64,000 nt of DNA, taken from contig NZ_CAJZAH010000002.1 of NCBI RefSeq assembly GCF_914271545.1, forward strand, positions 558,001-622,000. Direction: 5' to 3'. Shown piece by piece: positions 1-10,986 of this stretch. This DNA comes from Cupriavidus respiraculi. GTDB taxonomy: Bacteria > Pseudomonadota > Gammaproteobacteria > Burkholderiales > Burkholderiaceae. Made by a program: the position numbers and the translations under genes. The notes under the pieces are model-generated. The model searched no databases. It was not told the DNA's origin and worked only from the letters and a program-made list of their open reading frames with translations. How positions within the stretch are numbered: position 1 is the stretch's first letter; the number at the start of each line of letters is the position of its first letter.

Positions 1-21
1 TCGGTCAAGCGTGCGGTGGAA

Positions 22-993
22 TCAGGGCTGGACGCCGGTTTCCTTGAACTTGCCATAGGCCAGCAGCCGTTCCAGCCGGCGTGCCTGCAGTTCCTTCACA
101 TTCATGCCCTGGAACTGGCGCAGCGACTCGGCCAGCGAGCGCTTGAGCATGGCTGCCATCCCCTTGGGATCGCGGTGCGCGCCGCCCAGCGGCTCGTTGA
201 CGATCTTGTCGATCAGGCCCAGCGCCTTGAGACGGTGCGCGGTCAGGCCCAGGGCCTCGGCGGCCTCGGGCGCCTTCTCGGCGGTCTTCCACAGGATGGA
301 AGCGCAACCCTCGGGCGAGATCACCGCGTAGGTGGCGAACTGCAGCATCTGCACCACGTCGCCGACCGCGATGGCCAGCGCGCCGCCGGAACCGCCTTCG
401 CCGATGATCGTGGCGATCAGCGGCACCTTCAGGCCCGACATCACGTACAGGTTGTGCCCGATGGCTTCCGACTGGCCGCGCTCCTCGGCGTCGATGCCCG
501 GGAACGCGCCCGGCGTGTCGACGAAGGTGAAGATGGGCAGACCGAACTTGTCGGCCAGTTCCATCAGGCGCTTGGCCTTGCGGTAGCCCTCGGGCTTGGA
601 CATGCCGAAGTTGCGCAGCGCGCGCTCCTTGGTGTCCCGGCCCTTCTGATGGCCGATGACCATGCACGCCTGGCCGTTGAAACGGGCCATGCCGCCCACG
701 ATCGACAGATCGTCGGCGAAGGCGCGGTCGCCATGCAGTTCGTGGAAATCGGTGAAGATTTCCCGCACATAGTCCAGCGTATAGGGACGCTGCGGATGGC
801 GGGCAATCTGCGCCACCTGCCAGGGGGTCAGGTTGGCGTAAATGTCTTTGGTCAGCTGCTGGCTCTTGCCGGCCAGCCGCGAAATCTCTTCGGAAATATC
901 GACCGCCGAATCATCCTGCACGAAACGCAGTTCTTCGATCTTTGCCTCAAGTTCGGCAATCGGCTGCTCGAAATCCAGGAAGGTGGTTTTCAT
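22..993 (-). CDS. accA: Acetyl-CoA carboxylase carboxyltransferase subunit alpha
   Basis: AccA pairs with AccD to move the carboxyl group from carboxybiotin-BCCP to acetyl-CoA, giving malonyl-CoA for fatty acid synthesis in the cytoplasm. The 323-residue product has the usual family length. It starts [10 protein letters not shown] and carries the alpha-subunit coiled N-terminus (residues 1-50), the crotonase-fold motif [10 protein letters not shown] (157-166) and the oxyanion-hole glycines GGSGGALAI (200-208). It lies downstream of cysS and the alkA-like gene on the same strand but 222 bases away. A TAGAAT -10-like box on the minus strand at 1025-1030 suggests its own promoter. The stop codon is complete at 22-24; the next gene lies outside the window. 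Confidence 0.97.
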   Translation of the reverse strand: MKTTFLDFEQPIAELEAKIEELRFVQDDSAVDISEEISRLAGKSQQLTKDIYANLTPWQVAQIARHPQRPYTLDYVREIFTDFHELHGDRAFADDLSIVGGMARFNGQACMVIGHQKGRDTKERALRNFGMSKPEGYRKAKRLMELADKFGLPIFTFVDTPGAFPGIDAEERGQSEAIGHNLYVMSGLKVPLIATIIGEGGSGGALAIAVGDVVQMLQFATYAVISPEGCASILWKTAEKAPEAAEALGLTAHRLKALGLIDKIVNEPLGGAHRDPKGMAAMLKRSLAESLRQFQGMNVKELQARRLERLLAYGKFKETGVQP

Positions 994-1024
994 AAATCAC
1001 ACGTACCTGTCTGTGAAGGGGCGC

Positions 1025-1030
1025 ATTCTA
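1025..1030 (-). promoter_or_regulatory. Candidate -10 box for accA
   Basis: TAGAAT on the minus strand, 31 bases upstream of the accA ATG. No convincing -35 hexamer is visible at 16-18 bases. The same TAGAATG string precedes the TPR gene and mutS, so it may be a common local -10 form. Confidence 0.35.
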
Positions 1031-1215
1031 CCGGAATTCGGTACGCGGCCGACAAACCGGCGCGCGCCCGCCTGATTCGCTTGTTTTTCGCTGATTCGCT
1101 TCACGCTGCCTGCCGATGCGCCGGGCCGGTCCGCACATCCGTTCCCGCATCCGTTCGCGGGTCCGATCCCGCTTCGGCCCCCGAGGCATCTGCGGCGATT
1201 CTAACGCCGCCGCCC

Positions 1216-2174
1216 TCAATAAGTCACTGGCAGCGGATCGAGGCTACGCCACATGTACCAGGTGGCCACGGTGCGCCACGGCTCCCAGTTGGCCGCGACC
1301 TCGCGGGCCTCGCTGCGGGTCACCGGCTCGCCGCTGAAATAGTTGGCGGAGATGGCGTTGATCAGGCCGATATCGTCCAGCGGCAGCACGTTCGGGCGCA
1401 TCAGGTTGAACATCAGGAACATCTCGGCGGTCCAGCGGCCGATGCCGCGGATCTGCGTGAGCTCGGCGATGACCGCCTCGTCGTCCATCTCGGTCCAGCT
1501 GTTCACATGCACGCGCCCGGCCTTGAAATGCTCCGCCAGGTCGATGATGTACTCTGCCTTGCGGCGCGACAGGCCGCAGGCGGCCAGTTTCTCGGTACCC
1601 GCCTTGAGCAGTTGTGCCGGCGTCAGCCTGGGGCAGGCGGCGGCCAGCCGGTCCCACACCGCCTGGGCGGCCTTGACGGAGATCTGCTGGCCGACGATGG
1701 AGCGCGCCAGCGTGATGAAGGGATCGCCGCGCGAAACCAGATGCGCCGGCCCATAGGTCGGGATCATCTTGCGCAGGATGCGGTCGCGCTTCATCAGGTC
1801 GGCGCAGGCCTCGTCCCAGTAGGCCGGACGCACGGCGTCCACCACGGTCTCGACCGGCAGCGGCAGCGATTCGGCTTCCGGCAGCGCGGGCTTGGCCGCA
1901 CGCGTCGCTTTCGCCTTCGCCGCCGGCTTGTCGCTAGGGCCCTTGGCCGTGGGGGCCGACTTCGCCGCCGGCTTGCCGGCTGCCTTGCCGGCAGGAGCCT
2001 TCGCCGCGACCTTTACCGCGGCCTTCACCGCGGCCTTTTCCGCAGCCTTCTCCACGGTCTTGTCCGCGGCCTTGGTCGCGACCTTGGCCGCTGCCCTGGT
2101 GCCCGTCCTGGTGGCGGCTACCTTGGCGGTGGACTGGCTGGCGACCTTGGCGGCGGGCTTGCGCACGGCAGCGT

Positions 2175-2190
<16 letters not shown>
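1216..2190 (-). CDS. alkA: AlkA-type DNA-3-methyladenine glycosylase with Lys/Ala-rich N-terminal tail
   Basis: This base-excision enzyme removes alkylated bases. The catalytic half (residues about 115-324) is a helix-hairpin-helix glycosylase: [13 protein letters not shown] (164-176), the hairpin [12 protein letters not shown] (244-255) and LPLDDIGL, where the second Asp (D273) matches the catalytic Asp of the family. Residues 10-105 are a low-complexity run of Ala, Lys and Pro ([12 protein letters not shown]-like units), resembling a histone H1 or H1-like tail. That tail is absent from E. coli AlkA. The ATG at 2190 overlaps the end of cysS by 16 bases, so the two are probably co-transcribed and translationally coupled. 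An internal start after the tail cannot be excluded. Confidence 0.9.
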
Positions 2191-3566
<1,376 letters not shown>

Positions 3567-3746
3567 GAAACGAGGTGAACGGAAGGAAGACCAGCCGGTG
3601 CGCCGCGAGCCGGCACCCCGGGAAGGCGTGGGATGCCATATTGTCGCGTCATCCGCGAGACCGACGACTTGCGCCCGCTCAAAGCGCGGGCGCGGCCCAT
3701 ATCTTACCGGAAGCGCATGCGCGGGTCCGGCCCCTGCGTGCTTTGC

Positions 3747-3752
3747 TAGAAT
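3747..3752 (+). promoter_or_regulatory. Candidate -10 box for the TPR gene
   Basis: TAGAAT 28 bases upstream of the TPR gene ATG at 3781, followed by an AAAGGA Shine-Dalgarno-like string. The -35 region is GC-rich and unconvincing. Confidence 0.35.
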
Positions 3753-3780
3753 GCCGCCGAGTATAAAGGACCACACCTAC

Positions 3781-4605
3781 ATGAGCCTGCTCCAGTCCAA
3801 CGCCACGACCCTTGCGGCGTGCGCCGCCAAGCCGTCCGCCACCCCGGGACGGGCCCGGCGCGCCACCGTCGCCGCGACCCTGGCCGCAAGCGTCGCCGCC
3901 ATGCTGGCGCTGCTGCCCGCAGGCCCCGCCCACGCCCAGACCGGCGCGACGGCTCCGGCCGGCGGCCCGAAGCCGCTCAGCAGGACGGGCTCCGCCGACC
4001 CGGGCATGGTGGAGGCGGAAAACGCCGCGGCGCAGAAGCGCTACCAGGAAGCCATCGAGCGCTTCGACCGCGTGATCGCCGCCAACCCGCGCAATGCGCA
4101 GGCACGCTTCGAACGCGCGTGGGCCATCGCCCAGTCCGGCCGCGACGACGAAGCCATCCAGGCCTTCCACGAAATTGCGCAGGATTTCCCCGAACTGCCC
4201 GAGCCGCACAACAATCTCGCGCTGCTGTACGCGCGCCGCGGCGACCTGAAGCGCGCCGAGGCCGAACTGCTGCTGGCGCTCGACGCGCGGCCGGGCTACG
4301 CCATCGCGTACACCAATCTGGGGGATGTCTACCGCGCGCTGTCCGAACAGGCCTACGCCGCCGCGCTCAAGCGCAATCCGGGCGATGCCCGCGCCAAGGC
4401 CGGCCTGGCGCAGGTGCGCACGAGTTCGTCCAAACCCGCCGTGAAGCCTGCCGGCAAGGGCGGCCAGAGCGCCGATCCGTCGCAGCAGGAGCGGCGCGAG
4501 GGCGACAACGCCTCGTCGGCGTCCGGCACCGAGGGTTCCGGCACCGCCGACGTGCCGCCGCCCCGATCGCTCGAGCCGGTGCGCGGCATGCCCAGCCTCG
4601 ACTGA
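3781..4605 (+). CDS. Secreted tetratricopeptide-repeat protein
   Basis: A 274-residue periplasmic or exported protein. The ATG at 3781 is preceded by AAAGGA and opens a long signal region: RARR at 24-27, a hydrophobic stretch 28-50, and an AHA|Q-type cleavage site near 52. Residues about 80-205 form three or four tetratricopeptide units (for example AQKRYQEAIERFDRVIAANP, then PEPHNNLALLYARRGDLKRA), a scaffold for protein-protein contacts. The tail (210-274) is Pro/Ser/Gly-rich and probably disordered. It lies 92 bases upstream of ppiA on the same strand, so a role in envelope protein assembly is a reasonable but unproven inference. The exact partner is unknown. Confidence 0.85.
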   Translation: MSLLQSNATTLAACAAKPSATPGRARRATVAATLAASVAAMLALLPAGPAHAQTGATAPAGGPKPLSRTGSADPGMVEAENAAAQKRYQEAIERFDRVIAANPRNAQARFERAWAIAQSGRDDEAIQAFHEIAQDFPELPEPHNNLALLYARRGDLKRAEAELLLALDARPGYAIAYTNLGDVYRALSEQAYAAALKRNPGDARAKAGLAQVRTSSSKPAVKPAGKGGQSADPSQQERREGDNASSASGTEGSGTADVPPPRSLEPVRGMPSLD

Positions 4606-4697
4606 CGCGGCCCCCGGCGAGCGCGGCCACGGCCGCCGCGGTCAGCACGCGCTTGCCTTCCCCGCCGCCAACCGCTTTCCATTGCAGGAGTCCGACC

Positions 4698-5297
4698 ATG
4701 TCCCTGATGTCCCCTACCCGCCGCGTGCTGCTCGCCAGCCTGGCCGCCGGCGCCCTCGCCTTCGGCGCGCTCGGCTCGTTCGCCGCGCATGCGCAGCAGA
4801 AGACCGAGCGCGTGCAGTTCGCCACCAGCGCCGGCAAGTTCACCATCGAGCTCTATCCGGACGCCGCGCCCAAGACCGTCGCCAACTTCATGGAATACGT
4901 GCGCAGTGGCTTCTACAGCGGCACGATCTTCCATCGCGTCATCAACGGCTTCATGGTGCAGGGCGGTGGCTTCGACCGCGACATGAAGCAGAAGCCCACG
5001 CGCGCGCCGATCGGGCTGGAGTCGCAGAATGGCCTGAAGAACAAGGCCGGCACCGTGGCCATGGCCCGCACCAGCGATCCGAATTCGGCTACGGCGCAGT
5101 TCTTCGTCAATGTGGTGGATAATCCTAGCCTCGACTATCCGCAGCCGGACGGACACGGCTACACCGTGTTCGGCAAGGTGGTGGAAGGCATGGACACGAT
5201 CGAGCGCATCAAGCGCGCCCCCACTACCGCCTATGGCCCGATGCGCAACGTGCCGGCCAGCCCGATCCTGATCGAGTCGGCCACCATCGTTCAATAA
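4698..5297 (+). CDS. ppiA: Periplasmic cyclophilin-type peptidyl-prolyl isomerase
   Basis: It catalyses cis-trans isomerisation of Xaa-Pro bonds in exported proteins. The 199-residue precursor has a signal peptide (residues 1-31, ending FAAHA before QQKTE). A single cyclophilin domain follows, with [18 protein letters not shown], the catalytic Arg in FHR, and [10 protein letters not shown]. Its start is the ATG after GCAGGAG. Only 14 bases separate it from ppiB, a cytoplasmic paralogue, so the pair looks like a duplicated operon serving two compartments. Confidence 0.95.
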   Translation: MSLMSPTRRVLLASLAAGALAFGALGSFAAHAQQKTERVQFATSAGKFTIELYPDAAPKTVANFMEYVRSGFYSGTIFHRVINGFMVQGGGFDRDMKQKPTRAPIGLESQNGLKNKAGTVAMARTSDPNSATAQFFVNVVDNPSLDYPQPDGHGYTVFGKVVEGMDTIERIKRAPTTAYGPMRNVPASPILIESATIVQ

Positions 5298-5311
5298 ACA
5301 GAGGAATTCCC

Positions 5312-5812
5312 ATGTCCAAGGTTCAGCTCCAGACCAACCACGGCAACATCGTCATCGAGCTCGACGCGGAAAAGGCTCCGGCCACCGTCGAGAACTTCCT
5401 GGCGTACGTTCGCAAGGGTCACTACGACAACACCATCTTCCATCGCGTCATCAAGAACTTCATGATCCAGGGCGGCGGTTTCGAGCCGGGCATGAAGCAG
5501 AAGCCGACCGACGCCCCGATCGACAACGAGGCCGGCAACGGCCTGAAGAACGACCGCTACACGGTGGCGATGGCGCGCACCAACGCGCCGCACTCGGCCA
5601 CGGCGCAGTTCTTCATCAACGTGACCGACAACGACTTCCTGAATTTCAGCTCGCCGACGCCCCAGGGCTTCGGCTACGCGGTGTTCGGCAAGGTCGTCGA
5701 GGGCACCGAGGTGGTCGACGCCATCAAGGCCGTGCGCACCGGCAGCTCGGGCTTCCACCAGGATGTGCCGCTGGAAGACGTGGTGATCCAGAAAGCCGTC
5801 GTGCTGGAATAA
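5312..5812 (+). CDS. ppiB: Cytoplasmic cyclophilin-type peptidyl-prolyl isomerase
   Basis: A 166-residue cyclophilin without a signal peptide ([18 protein letters not shown]), so it should act in the cytoplasm. The active-site motifs [18 protein letters not shown] and [10 protein letters not shown] are intact. It has AGAGGAA upstream and sits directly after ppiA. A strong intrinsic terminator at 5847-5872 closes the two-gene unit. Confidence 0.96.
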   Translation: MSKVQLQTNHGNIVIELDAEKAPATVENFLAYVRKGHYDNTIFHRVIKNFMIQGGGFEPGMKQKPTDAPIDNEAGNGLKNDRYTVAMARTNAPHSATAQFFINVTDNDFLNFSSPTPQGFGYAVFGKVVEGTEVVDAIKAVRTGSSGFHQDVPLEDVVIQKAVVLE

Positions 5813-5846
5813 GGCGCCCCGTTTGCCCTTGATGCATTTGCAAGCC

Positions 5847-5872
5847 AAGCCGGCGGCCTACGCCGGCTTTTT
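5847..5872 (+). terminator. Intrinsic terminator after ppiB
   Basis: Inverted repeat AAGCCGGCG / CGCCGGCTT with a five-base loop, followed by TTT. It lies 34 bases after the ppiB stop and before lpxH. Confidence 0.8.
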
Positions 5873-5902
5873 CATGGCGGCACGCAACGCAAGCCTTCGC
5901 CC

Positions 5903-6703
5903 ATGAGCGCAGGCGGAAACCCCTTGCCGGCCGACGTACCGGCCGTCCATGAGGTCCAGGTCCCCGCGCCGGCATGGTTCGTCTCGGACCTGCACCTGAC
6001 GCCGGGCATGCCGCGTACGCTGGCGGCGTTCGAGCAGCTGCTCGAACGCGCCGCGCGCGAAGCGCGGACGCTCTTCATCCTCGGCGACTTCTTCGAATTC
6101 TGGGTGGGCGACGAGGAGACCGCCGCGCCCTTTCCGGCGCGCGTGGCCGCCACGCTGGCGCGGCTGTCGGCCGCCGGCGTGCACATATACCTGATGCACG
6201 GTAATCGCGATTTCCTGCTCGGCGAGCGCTTCGCGCGCGCGGCGGGCGCGACCCTGTTGCCCGATCCCACGGTAATCCGCTGCGCAGGCGAACGCGTCGT
6301 TCTGACGCATGGCGACATGCTGTGCACCGACGACGTCGGCTACATGCGTTTTCGCAACTGGACGCGCAAGCGCTGGGTGCAGCGGCTGTTCCTGGCGCTC
6401 CCGATGCCGGTGCGACTGGCGGTCGCGCGCAAGCTGCGCGGCGACAGCGAGGCCGGGCGCGCGCGCCCCGTGCCGGCGGACTATGGCGACGTCTCGCCCA
6501 CCGCCGTTCGCGCCCTGCTGCGCGACACCGGCACCACCGTCATGATCCACGGCCATACGCATCGACCCGCGCGCCACGAGACCGAAACCGGGGTGCGCTG
6601 GGTGCTGACCGACTGGGACCTCGATGGTCGCAAGCCCCGAGCGGCCGCACTGCGCCTGGACGCACATGGCCTGAGCACCATCGACGCCGCCGTGCCCGAC
6701 TGA
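5903..6703 (+). CDS. lpxH: UDP-2,3-diacylglucosamine diphosphatase
   Basis: LpxH cleaves UDP-2,3-diacylglucosamine to lipid X and UMP, a step of lipid A synthesis at the inner membrane surface. The 266-residue protein shows the calcineurin-like metal ligands in order: FVSDLHL (D29, H31), ILGDFFEFWVGDE (D62), LMHGNRDFLLG, LTHGDMLCTDD and MIHGHTHRPARHE. The N-terminal 20 residues before the first motif are longer than in E. coli LpxH, so a slightly later start is possible. It follows the ppiB terminator. Confidence 0.93.
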   Translation: MSAGGNPLPADVPAVHEVQVPAPAWFVSDLHLTPGMPRTLAAFEQLLERAAREARTLFILGDFFEFWVGDEETAAPFPARVAATLARLSAAGVHIYLMHGNRDFLLGERFARAAGATLLPDPTVIRCAGERVVLTHGDMLCTDDVGYMRFRNWTRKRWVQRLFLALPMPVRLAVARKLRGDSEAGRARPVPADYGDVSPTAVRALLRDTGTTVMIHGHTHRPARHETETGVRWVLTDWDLDGRKPRAAALRLDAHGLSTIDAAVPD

Positions 6704-6798
6704 AGCCAGGCTCCGCACAGTCCGGAGCGAAGCAAAAGCCGCAGCCGGATATCTCAAGCCCGGGCGGCAACCGAAAACTAGCATCGGCCGTTTTCCAC

Positions 6799-6814
6799 GC
6801 CGGCGTTCGCCGGC
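6799..6814. repeat. Short inverted repeat before the unrecognised gene
   Basis: GCCGGCG and CGCCGGC separated by TT, just upstream of the GGAGG ribosome-binding site of the gene starting at 6835. There is no T-run, so it is not an obvious terminator. It could affect translation or be chance in GC-rich DNA. Confidence 0.4.
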
Positions 6815-6834
6815 TCCCGCTCCCGGAGGACGCC

Positions 6835-7887
6835 ATGCTTCACGCCATCCATATCCACCGCCGCCCGGACATATCGCCGCTGGCACCTTTCGCTGGCCCG
6901 CCCCGCCTTGCCACGTCGCAAGTCCAGGCGCAGACCGTCATCCGGCACAGCGGTGACATCTGCGAGCGCTACCTCGGCGCATTGTCCTGGATCGAGCACG
7001 CGGAACTGGCGTCGCTGGAAGCCCGGGTCGAGTTCATCAACCGGCTGTGCGACCGCGTCGAAGAGGTGGTCATCGAGCGCGGCCGGCCGCTGACGCTGGT
7101 GTCCCTGGGCCCGGGCGGCCTGCTGACCGAAGCGCTGATACACGACCAGTTGCAGCAGGCGGGCTACACCGATATCCGCTGGCGCATCATCGACCTGAAC
7201 TATATGGACGGCGGCTTCCGCGCCCCCCGCCTGGCCTTTGCACAGCGGGTCGGCGAGAAGGTGGCCGCCTTCACCACCGAACAGGCGTACCTCAACAAGG
7301 AGGTGGGAGGGGACAGGCTGGCGATGAGGGATCGGGCCGCCGGCACATCCATCATCCTCTGCATCGATCCCCCATCCTCGCCCGGCATGCTCGCGAGAAT
7401 CGCGCCCGACGCCAGCGGCGGCACCGTGATCGGCGTGCGGGGCCGGGTCATGCAGGATGTCACCAAGGCCAACGCCGTGGCGCTGTACATTGGCCTGACA
7501 CCGCAACAAACACAGGAAGCGTTGAGCGGGATGTACCGGCAGATCTGCTGGACGAACGGTCTGCTGCGCCTGTATATCGAGGGCGGCAACATTGCCGTGG
7601 ATGCGGCCGACGGCGAGATGGGCAACGAACTGCAGCGGATGATCCGGCCGCACATCGCGCAGGTGGTCGCCAGCGTCCCGGCCGGGCAAGCCGTCGGCCT
7701 CTCGCATGCCCATCGCGCGGCCGCCTCGCTAGCCCAGGCGTTAGAATCGATCGGGGAGCCGGCAGTGCACACGTATGTGTCGGACTACGACGTCGCCTGC
7801 ACCCATCTGCGCGCCCATTTCGCCGACAGTCCACGCACGGTCTTCGCCTGTCTGTCGTACAACCGCAGCTGGATCCTGGACCGCTAG
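6835..7887 (+). CDS. Unrecognised protein with a possible Rossmann-type nucleotide motif
   Basis: I do not recognise this 350-residue protein. The ATG at 6835 has a strong CCGGAGGAC site. No signal peptide is seen. Residues 88-97 (LVSLGPGGLL), then WRIIDLNYMDGG (116-127) and IILCIDPP (173-180), are spaced like the glycine loop and acidic strand ends of a SAM-dependent methyltransferase-like fold, but that is only a pattern match. The first 35 residues look disordered. Codon choice is unlike the neighbours: AGG Arg codons (near 7317 and 7328), a TTA Leu codon near 7741 and several GGG/CCC codons suggest recent transfer. It stands alone between lpxH and cysE. Confidence 0.7.
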   Translation: MLHAIHIHRRPDISPLAPFAGPPRLATSQVQAQTVIRHSGDICERYLGALSWIEHAELASLEARVEFINRLCDRVEEVVIERGRPLTLVSLGPGGLLTEALIHDQLQQAGYTDIRWRIIDLNYMDGGFRAPRLAFAQRVGEKVAAFTTEQAYLNKEVGGDRLAMRDRAAGTSIILCIDPPSSPGMLARIAPDASGGTVIGVRGRVMQDVTKANAVALYIGLTPQQTQEALSGMYRQICWTNGLLRLYIEGGNIAVDAADGEMGNELQRMIRPHIAQVVASVPAGQAVGLSHAHRAAASLAQALESIGEPAVHTYVSDYDVACTHLRAHFADSPRTVFACLSYNRSWILDR

Positions 7888-7910
7888 GCGCGCCGGCCCT
7901 GCGGCGAGGG

Positions 7911-8654
7911 CTATTTCATCAGCTTGCGCAGCTCGCTCGCGTCGAAGCGGTCGTTCGGCGTGTTCTCGAGATGCTCGCCCAGCCGGTCCAGCGCCGCGAG
8001 CACGGCCTCGAGCCGTTCGTGCTGCTGGGCCGCGTTGTCGATCAGGCTTTTGAGCGCCAGCGACACCGGGTCGTCGGCATTGGGCGTGATGCCGTAGGCC
8101 GAGAATTCCTGCTTCGCGCCCTGCTGCGCCACCGGCGCGTCCGGCAGGATGATGCGGGCCGGAATGCCGACCGCCGTCGCGCCCGGCGGCACGGGCTTGA
8201 GCACCACCGCGTTGGAGCCGATGCGCGCGCCGTCGCCGATCGTGTAGCCGCCCAGCACCTTGGCCCCGGCGCTGACCACCACGCCGGCGCCCAGCGTCGG
8301 ATGCCGCTTTTCCCCCTTGTAAAGCGAGGTGCCGCCCAGCGTCACGCCCTGGTAGATGGTGCAGTCGTCGCCGATCTCGGCGGTCTCGCCGATCACGACG
8401 CCCATGCCGTGGTCGATGAACACCCGGCGGCCGAGCTTGACCGCCGGATGGATCTCGATGCCGGTGAAGAAGCGCGACCAGTGCGATATCCAGCGGCCCA
8501 GCCAATGCAGGCCGCCGTTCCAGCATGCGTGGGCGATCCGGTGCAGGACGACCGCGTGCAGACCCGGATAACAGGTCAGGACCTCGATCCGGCTGCGCGC
8601 GGCGGGATCGCGGCGCATGATGGTGTCGATATCTTCCTTCAGGCGAGTGAACAT
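7911..8654 (-). CDS. cysE: Serine O-acetyltransferase
   Basis: CysE makes O-acetylserine from serine and acetyl-CoA, the first step of cysteine synthesis. The 247-residue product begins [20 protein letters not shown], matching the family start. A GTG 19 codons upstream would add residues the family lacks. The left-handed beta-helix is visible with [25 protein letters not shown] and [10 protein letters not shown]. The C-terminal extension after PARII (about 80 residues) resembles that of other betaproteobacterial and plant-type enzymes. No clear Shine-Dalgarno is seen before the ATG. Confidence 0.93.
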   Translation of the reverse strand: MFTRLKEDIDTIMRRDPAARSRIEVLTCYPGLHAVVLHRIAHACWNGGLHWLGRWISHWSRFFTGIEIHPAVKLGRRVFIDHGMGVVIGETAEIGDDCTIYQGVTLGGTSLYKGEKRHPTLGAGVVVSAGAKVLGGYTIGDGARIGSNAVVLKPVPPGATAVGIPARIILPDAPVAQQGAKQEFSAYGITPNADDPVSLALKSLIDNAAQQHERLEAVLAALDRLGEHLENTPNDRFDASELRKLMK

Positions 8655-8839
8655 CTTGGTCGTGTGATGGTGCCGGGCCGTGCGCCGCGCCGCCGTATCG
8701 ACGGAATGCACGGTCGCCGGCGCGGTCGTTTGCCGGTGAAACGGATCAGGGAGTGTAAGAGATTTGCCGCCCTGCTGCTGTCAGGGCCATCGGCCGCCGC
8801 GTGCGGTGCCTCAGCGCCACGGGCGGCGGGCCGACGCGC

Positions 8840-9988
8840 TCAACATCGCTCGGGCACGTGCACCAGGCCGGTCATCAGCCGGCGCGCGCTGCGGCTCATC
8901 ACGGCCCGCTCCATCACCCACACGCCATCGCGCTGGACGGTGACGGCGCCGACGGCGAGCGTCCCGGAGACATGGCCGATGCGCGTCTGCACGCCCTGCG
9001 CGACGGGCCCTGGCCGCAGCGCTTCGCGCACCACCGACCCTGGCAGCGTGGCGGCCACCGCGAGCGCGATCGCCCCGGTGCCGGTGAAGGCATGATGGGC
9101 CCGGCCCATCGACACGATGCGGGCCAGCACGTCGATGTCCGCGGCACGGATCTCGACGCCCGCGCTGGTGCGATACGACGCCGGCGCGGCAACCCACGCG
9201 ATCTTGGGCGTGCCGGGCCGCTCCCGCGTCGCGGTGGCGGCATCGGGGGCGAGCCCCATCGCCACGGCGCCATGCGCGCGGATCGCTTCGAGCCGCACCA
9301 GCAGCGCGGCGTCACCGTTGATGCGCTCGGGCAGCTCCGTGCCATTGAGGCCGAGGTCAGCCGCGTGCACGAAGACGGTCGGGTTGCCGGCGGTCACCAG
9401 CGTCACGCGCAGCGTGCCCACGCCGGGCACGTCCAGCGTGTCGATGCAGCCGCCGGTCGGGCACAGCCGCATCGGCGAGTCGCCCGGTTCGAGGTAGTCG
9501 AGCACGATCTCGGCGCCGCCAAAGGGCACGCCATCCTCGCGGAAGTCGCCATCCTCGAGCGGATGGCCGTTGCGGCAAGGCACGTGGGCGACGATGCGCT
9601 GGCCGATGTTCTGCTGCCAGATTCGCACCGTGGTGGTCCCCTCGCGCGCCGGCACGAAGCCGCGCCAGATCGCGAACGGTCCCACCGCGGCCGACAGGTT
9701 GCCGCAGTTGCCGGACCAGTCGATCAGCGGCTCGCCGATGGCGACCGCGCCGAACAGGTAGTCCACATCGCAGTCCGGCCGCTTCGAGGCACGGATCAGC
9801 ACCACCTTGCTGGTGCTCGACGTGGCCCCGCCCATGCCGTCGGTGTGCCGCGCATACGGGTCGGGCGACCCGATCACGCGCAGCAGCAGCGCGTCGCGCT
9901 CGGCGGCATCGGCTGGCAGGTCGTCGGCCAGCAGGAACACGCCCTTGCTGGTGCCGCCGCGCATGTAGTACGCCGGGATCTCCGCCAT
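8840..9988 (-). CDS. PrpF-family aconitate isomerase/tautomerase
   Basis: The 382-residue protein has PrpF-family hallmarks: the N-terminal YYMRGGTSKGVF and the central DWSGNCGNLSAAVGPFAI with the conserved Cys, in two diaminopimelate-epimerase-like halves. Known members isomerise trans-aconitate or 2-methylaconitate (PrpF) or tautomerise 4-oxalomesaconate (GalD). None of the prpB/C/D or gal genes is nearby, so the substrate cannot be set from context. It ends 185 bases before cysE and starts 4 bases from the trmJ stop, suggesting co-transcription with trmJ. Confidence 0.85.
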   Translation of the reverse strand: MAEIPAYYMRGGTSKGVFLLADDLPADAAERDALLLRVIGSPDPYARHTDGMGGATSSTSKVVLIRASKRPDCDVDYLFGAVAIGEPLIDWSGNCGNLSAAVGPFAIWRGFVPAREGTTTVRIWQQNIGQRIVAHVPCRNGHPLEDGDFREDGVPFGGAEIVLDYLEPGDSPMRLCPTGGCIDTLDVPGVGTLRVTLVTAGNPTVFVHAADLGLNGTELPERINGDAALLVRLEAIRAHGAVAMGLAPDAATATRERPGTPKIAWVAAPASYRTSAGVEIRAADIDVLARIVSMGRAHHAFTGTGAIALAVAATLPGSVVREALRPGPVAQGVQTRIGHVSGTLAVGAVTVQRDGVWVMERAVMSRSARRLMTGLVHVPERC

Positions 9989-9992
9989 CGCC

Positions 9993-10850
9993 TCAGTCCT
10001 CCGCCTGCCGCGGCCGCGCGGGATCGCGCCGTCCGCCCTGCCCTGCCTGCCCCGCTTCCGCGGCCAGCGTCATGTGCTTGGCGATGCCGCGCAGGATATT
10101 GACTTCCTCGCGCTCCAGGCCGCTGCGCGCCAGCAGCCGGCGCAGGCGCGGCATCAGCTTCTTGGGATTGGCGGGATCGAGAAAGCCGATGGCTTCCAGG
10201 CCGGCCTGCAGATGGCCGAACATCGCCTCGATCTGTTCCGCCGTCGCGCTTTCCCCGGCGTAGCCGATATCGCTGGGCGCCGCCGCCCGGTCCTCCAGCA
10301 GCGCCAGCCGCAGTTCGTAGGCCACCAGCTGCACCGCCTGCGCCAGGTTCAGGGAGGCATAGGCCGGGTTGGCGGGAATATGGGTCACCACCGAGCAGCG
10401 ATCGACGACGTCGTTGGGCAGACCATAGCGCTCGTTGCCGAACACGAAGGCGATGCGAGCCTCGGGCGCGGCCGCCAGGCGCGACAAGCTCTGGGCGGCG
10501 GCCTCGCGCGGCAGCATCCGCGGCGGGCCGAACTCGCGCTGGCGCGCGGTCATCGCGACCACGAAGGAGGCGCCGGTCAGCGCCGCCTCGATATCGTCCA
10601 CCACCACGGCGCCGCGCAGCACATCGTCCGCACCGCTGGCCATGGCGACCGCCTCGGGGTGCTCGCGCACGGCCGGCTCGCGCGGGTCGACCAGCACCAG
10701 CGAGCCCGCCTCGGCGCCGAAGCCCATGGTCTTGATGGCGCGCGCCACGGCGCCCACGTTGCCCGGGTGGCTGGTCTGGACGAGCACGAAGCGCACACGG
10801 TCGAACAGCGGTGGCGGGCTGGGGGAGGCGGGGGTCTGGCTCGTGTCCAT
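9993..10850 (-). CDS. trmJ: tRNA (cytidine/uridine-2'-O-)-methyltransferase TrmJ
   Basis: TrmJ is a SPOUT methyltransferase that 2'-O-methylates position 32 of several tRNAs. The protein has [24 protein letters not shown] near the N-terminus, [15 protein letters not shown] and [20 protein letters not shown], the knotted SAM-binding parts of the family. The start is uncertain. ATGs at 10850, 10862 and 10880 are in frame and none has a good Shine-Dalgarno. I use 10850 (285 residues) because a -10-like TATATG lies only nine bases upstream, which would allow a near-leaderless message. prpF follows directly. Confidence 0.9.
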   Translation of the reverse strand: MDTSQTPASPSPPPLFDRVRFVLVQTSHPGNVGAVARAIKTMGFGAEAGSLVLVDPREPAVREHPEAVAMASGADDVLRGAVVVDDIEAALTGASFVVAMTARQREFGPPRMLPREAAAQSLSRLAAAPEARIAFVFGNERYGLPNDVVDRCSVVTHIPANPAYASLNLAQAVQLVAYELRLALLEDRAAAPSDIGYAGESATAEQIEAMFGHLQAGLEAIGFLDPANPKKLMPRLRRLLARSGLEREEVNILRGIAKHMTLAAEAGQAGQGGRRDPARPRQAED

Positions 10851-10986
10851 TGCCGGGTTCATATACAATTCAGGCTTCATTTTGTCGTGCCGGTCGCCGC
10901 GGATATGCCGCGGCCGCATGCAGCGCCGCTGTCCCAGCCGCCCCGCATGCCCTTCCGGGGCCGATCGCCGGCACGCCCGTTCTTCT

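Noticed and set aside
6709-6729. GCTCCG/CGGAGC hairpin after lpxH as terminator
   Set aside because: Stem is only six bases and is followed by GAAGCAAAAG rather than a T-run.
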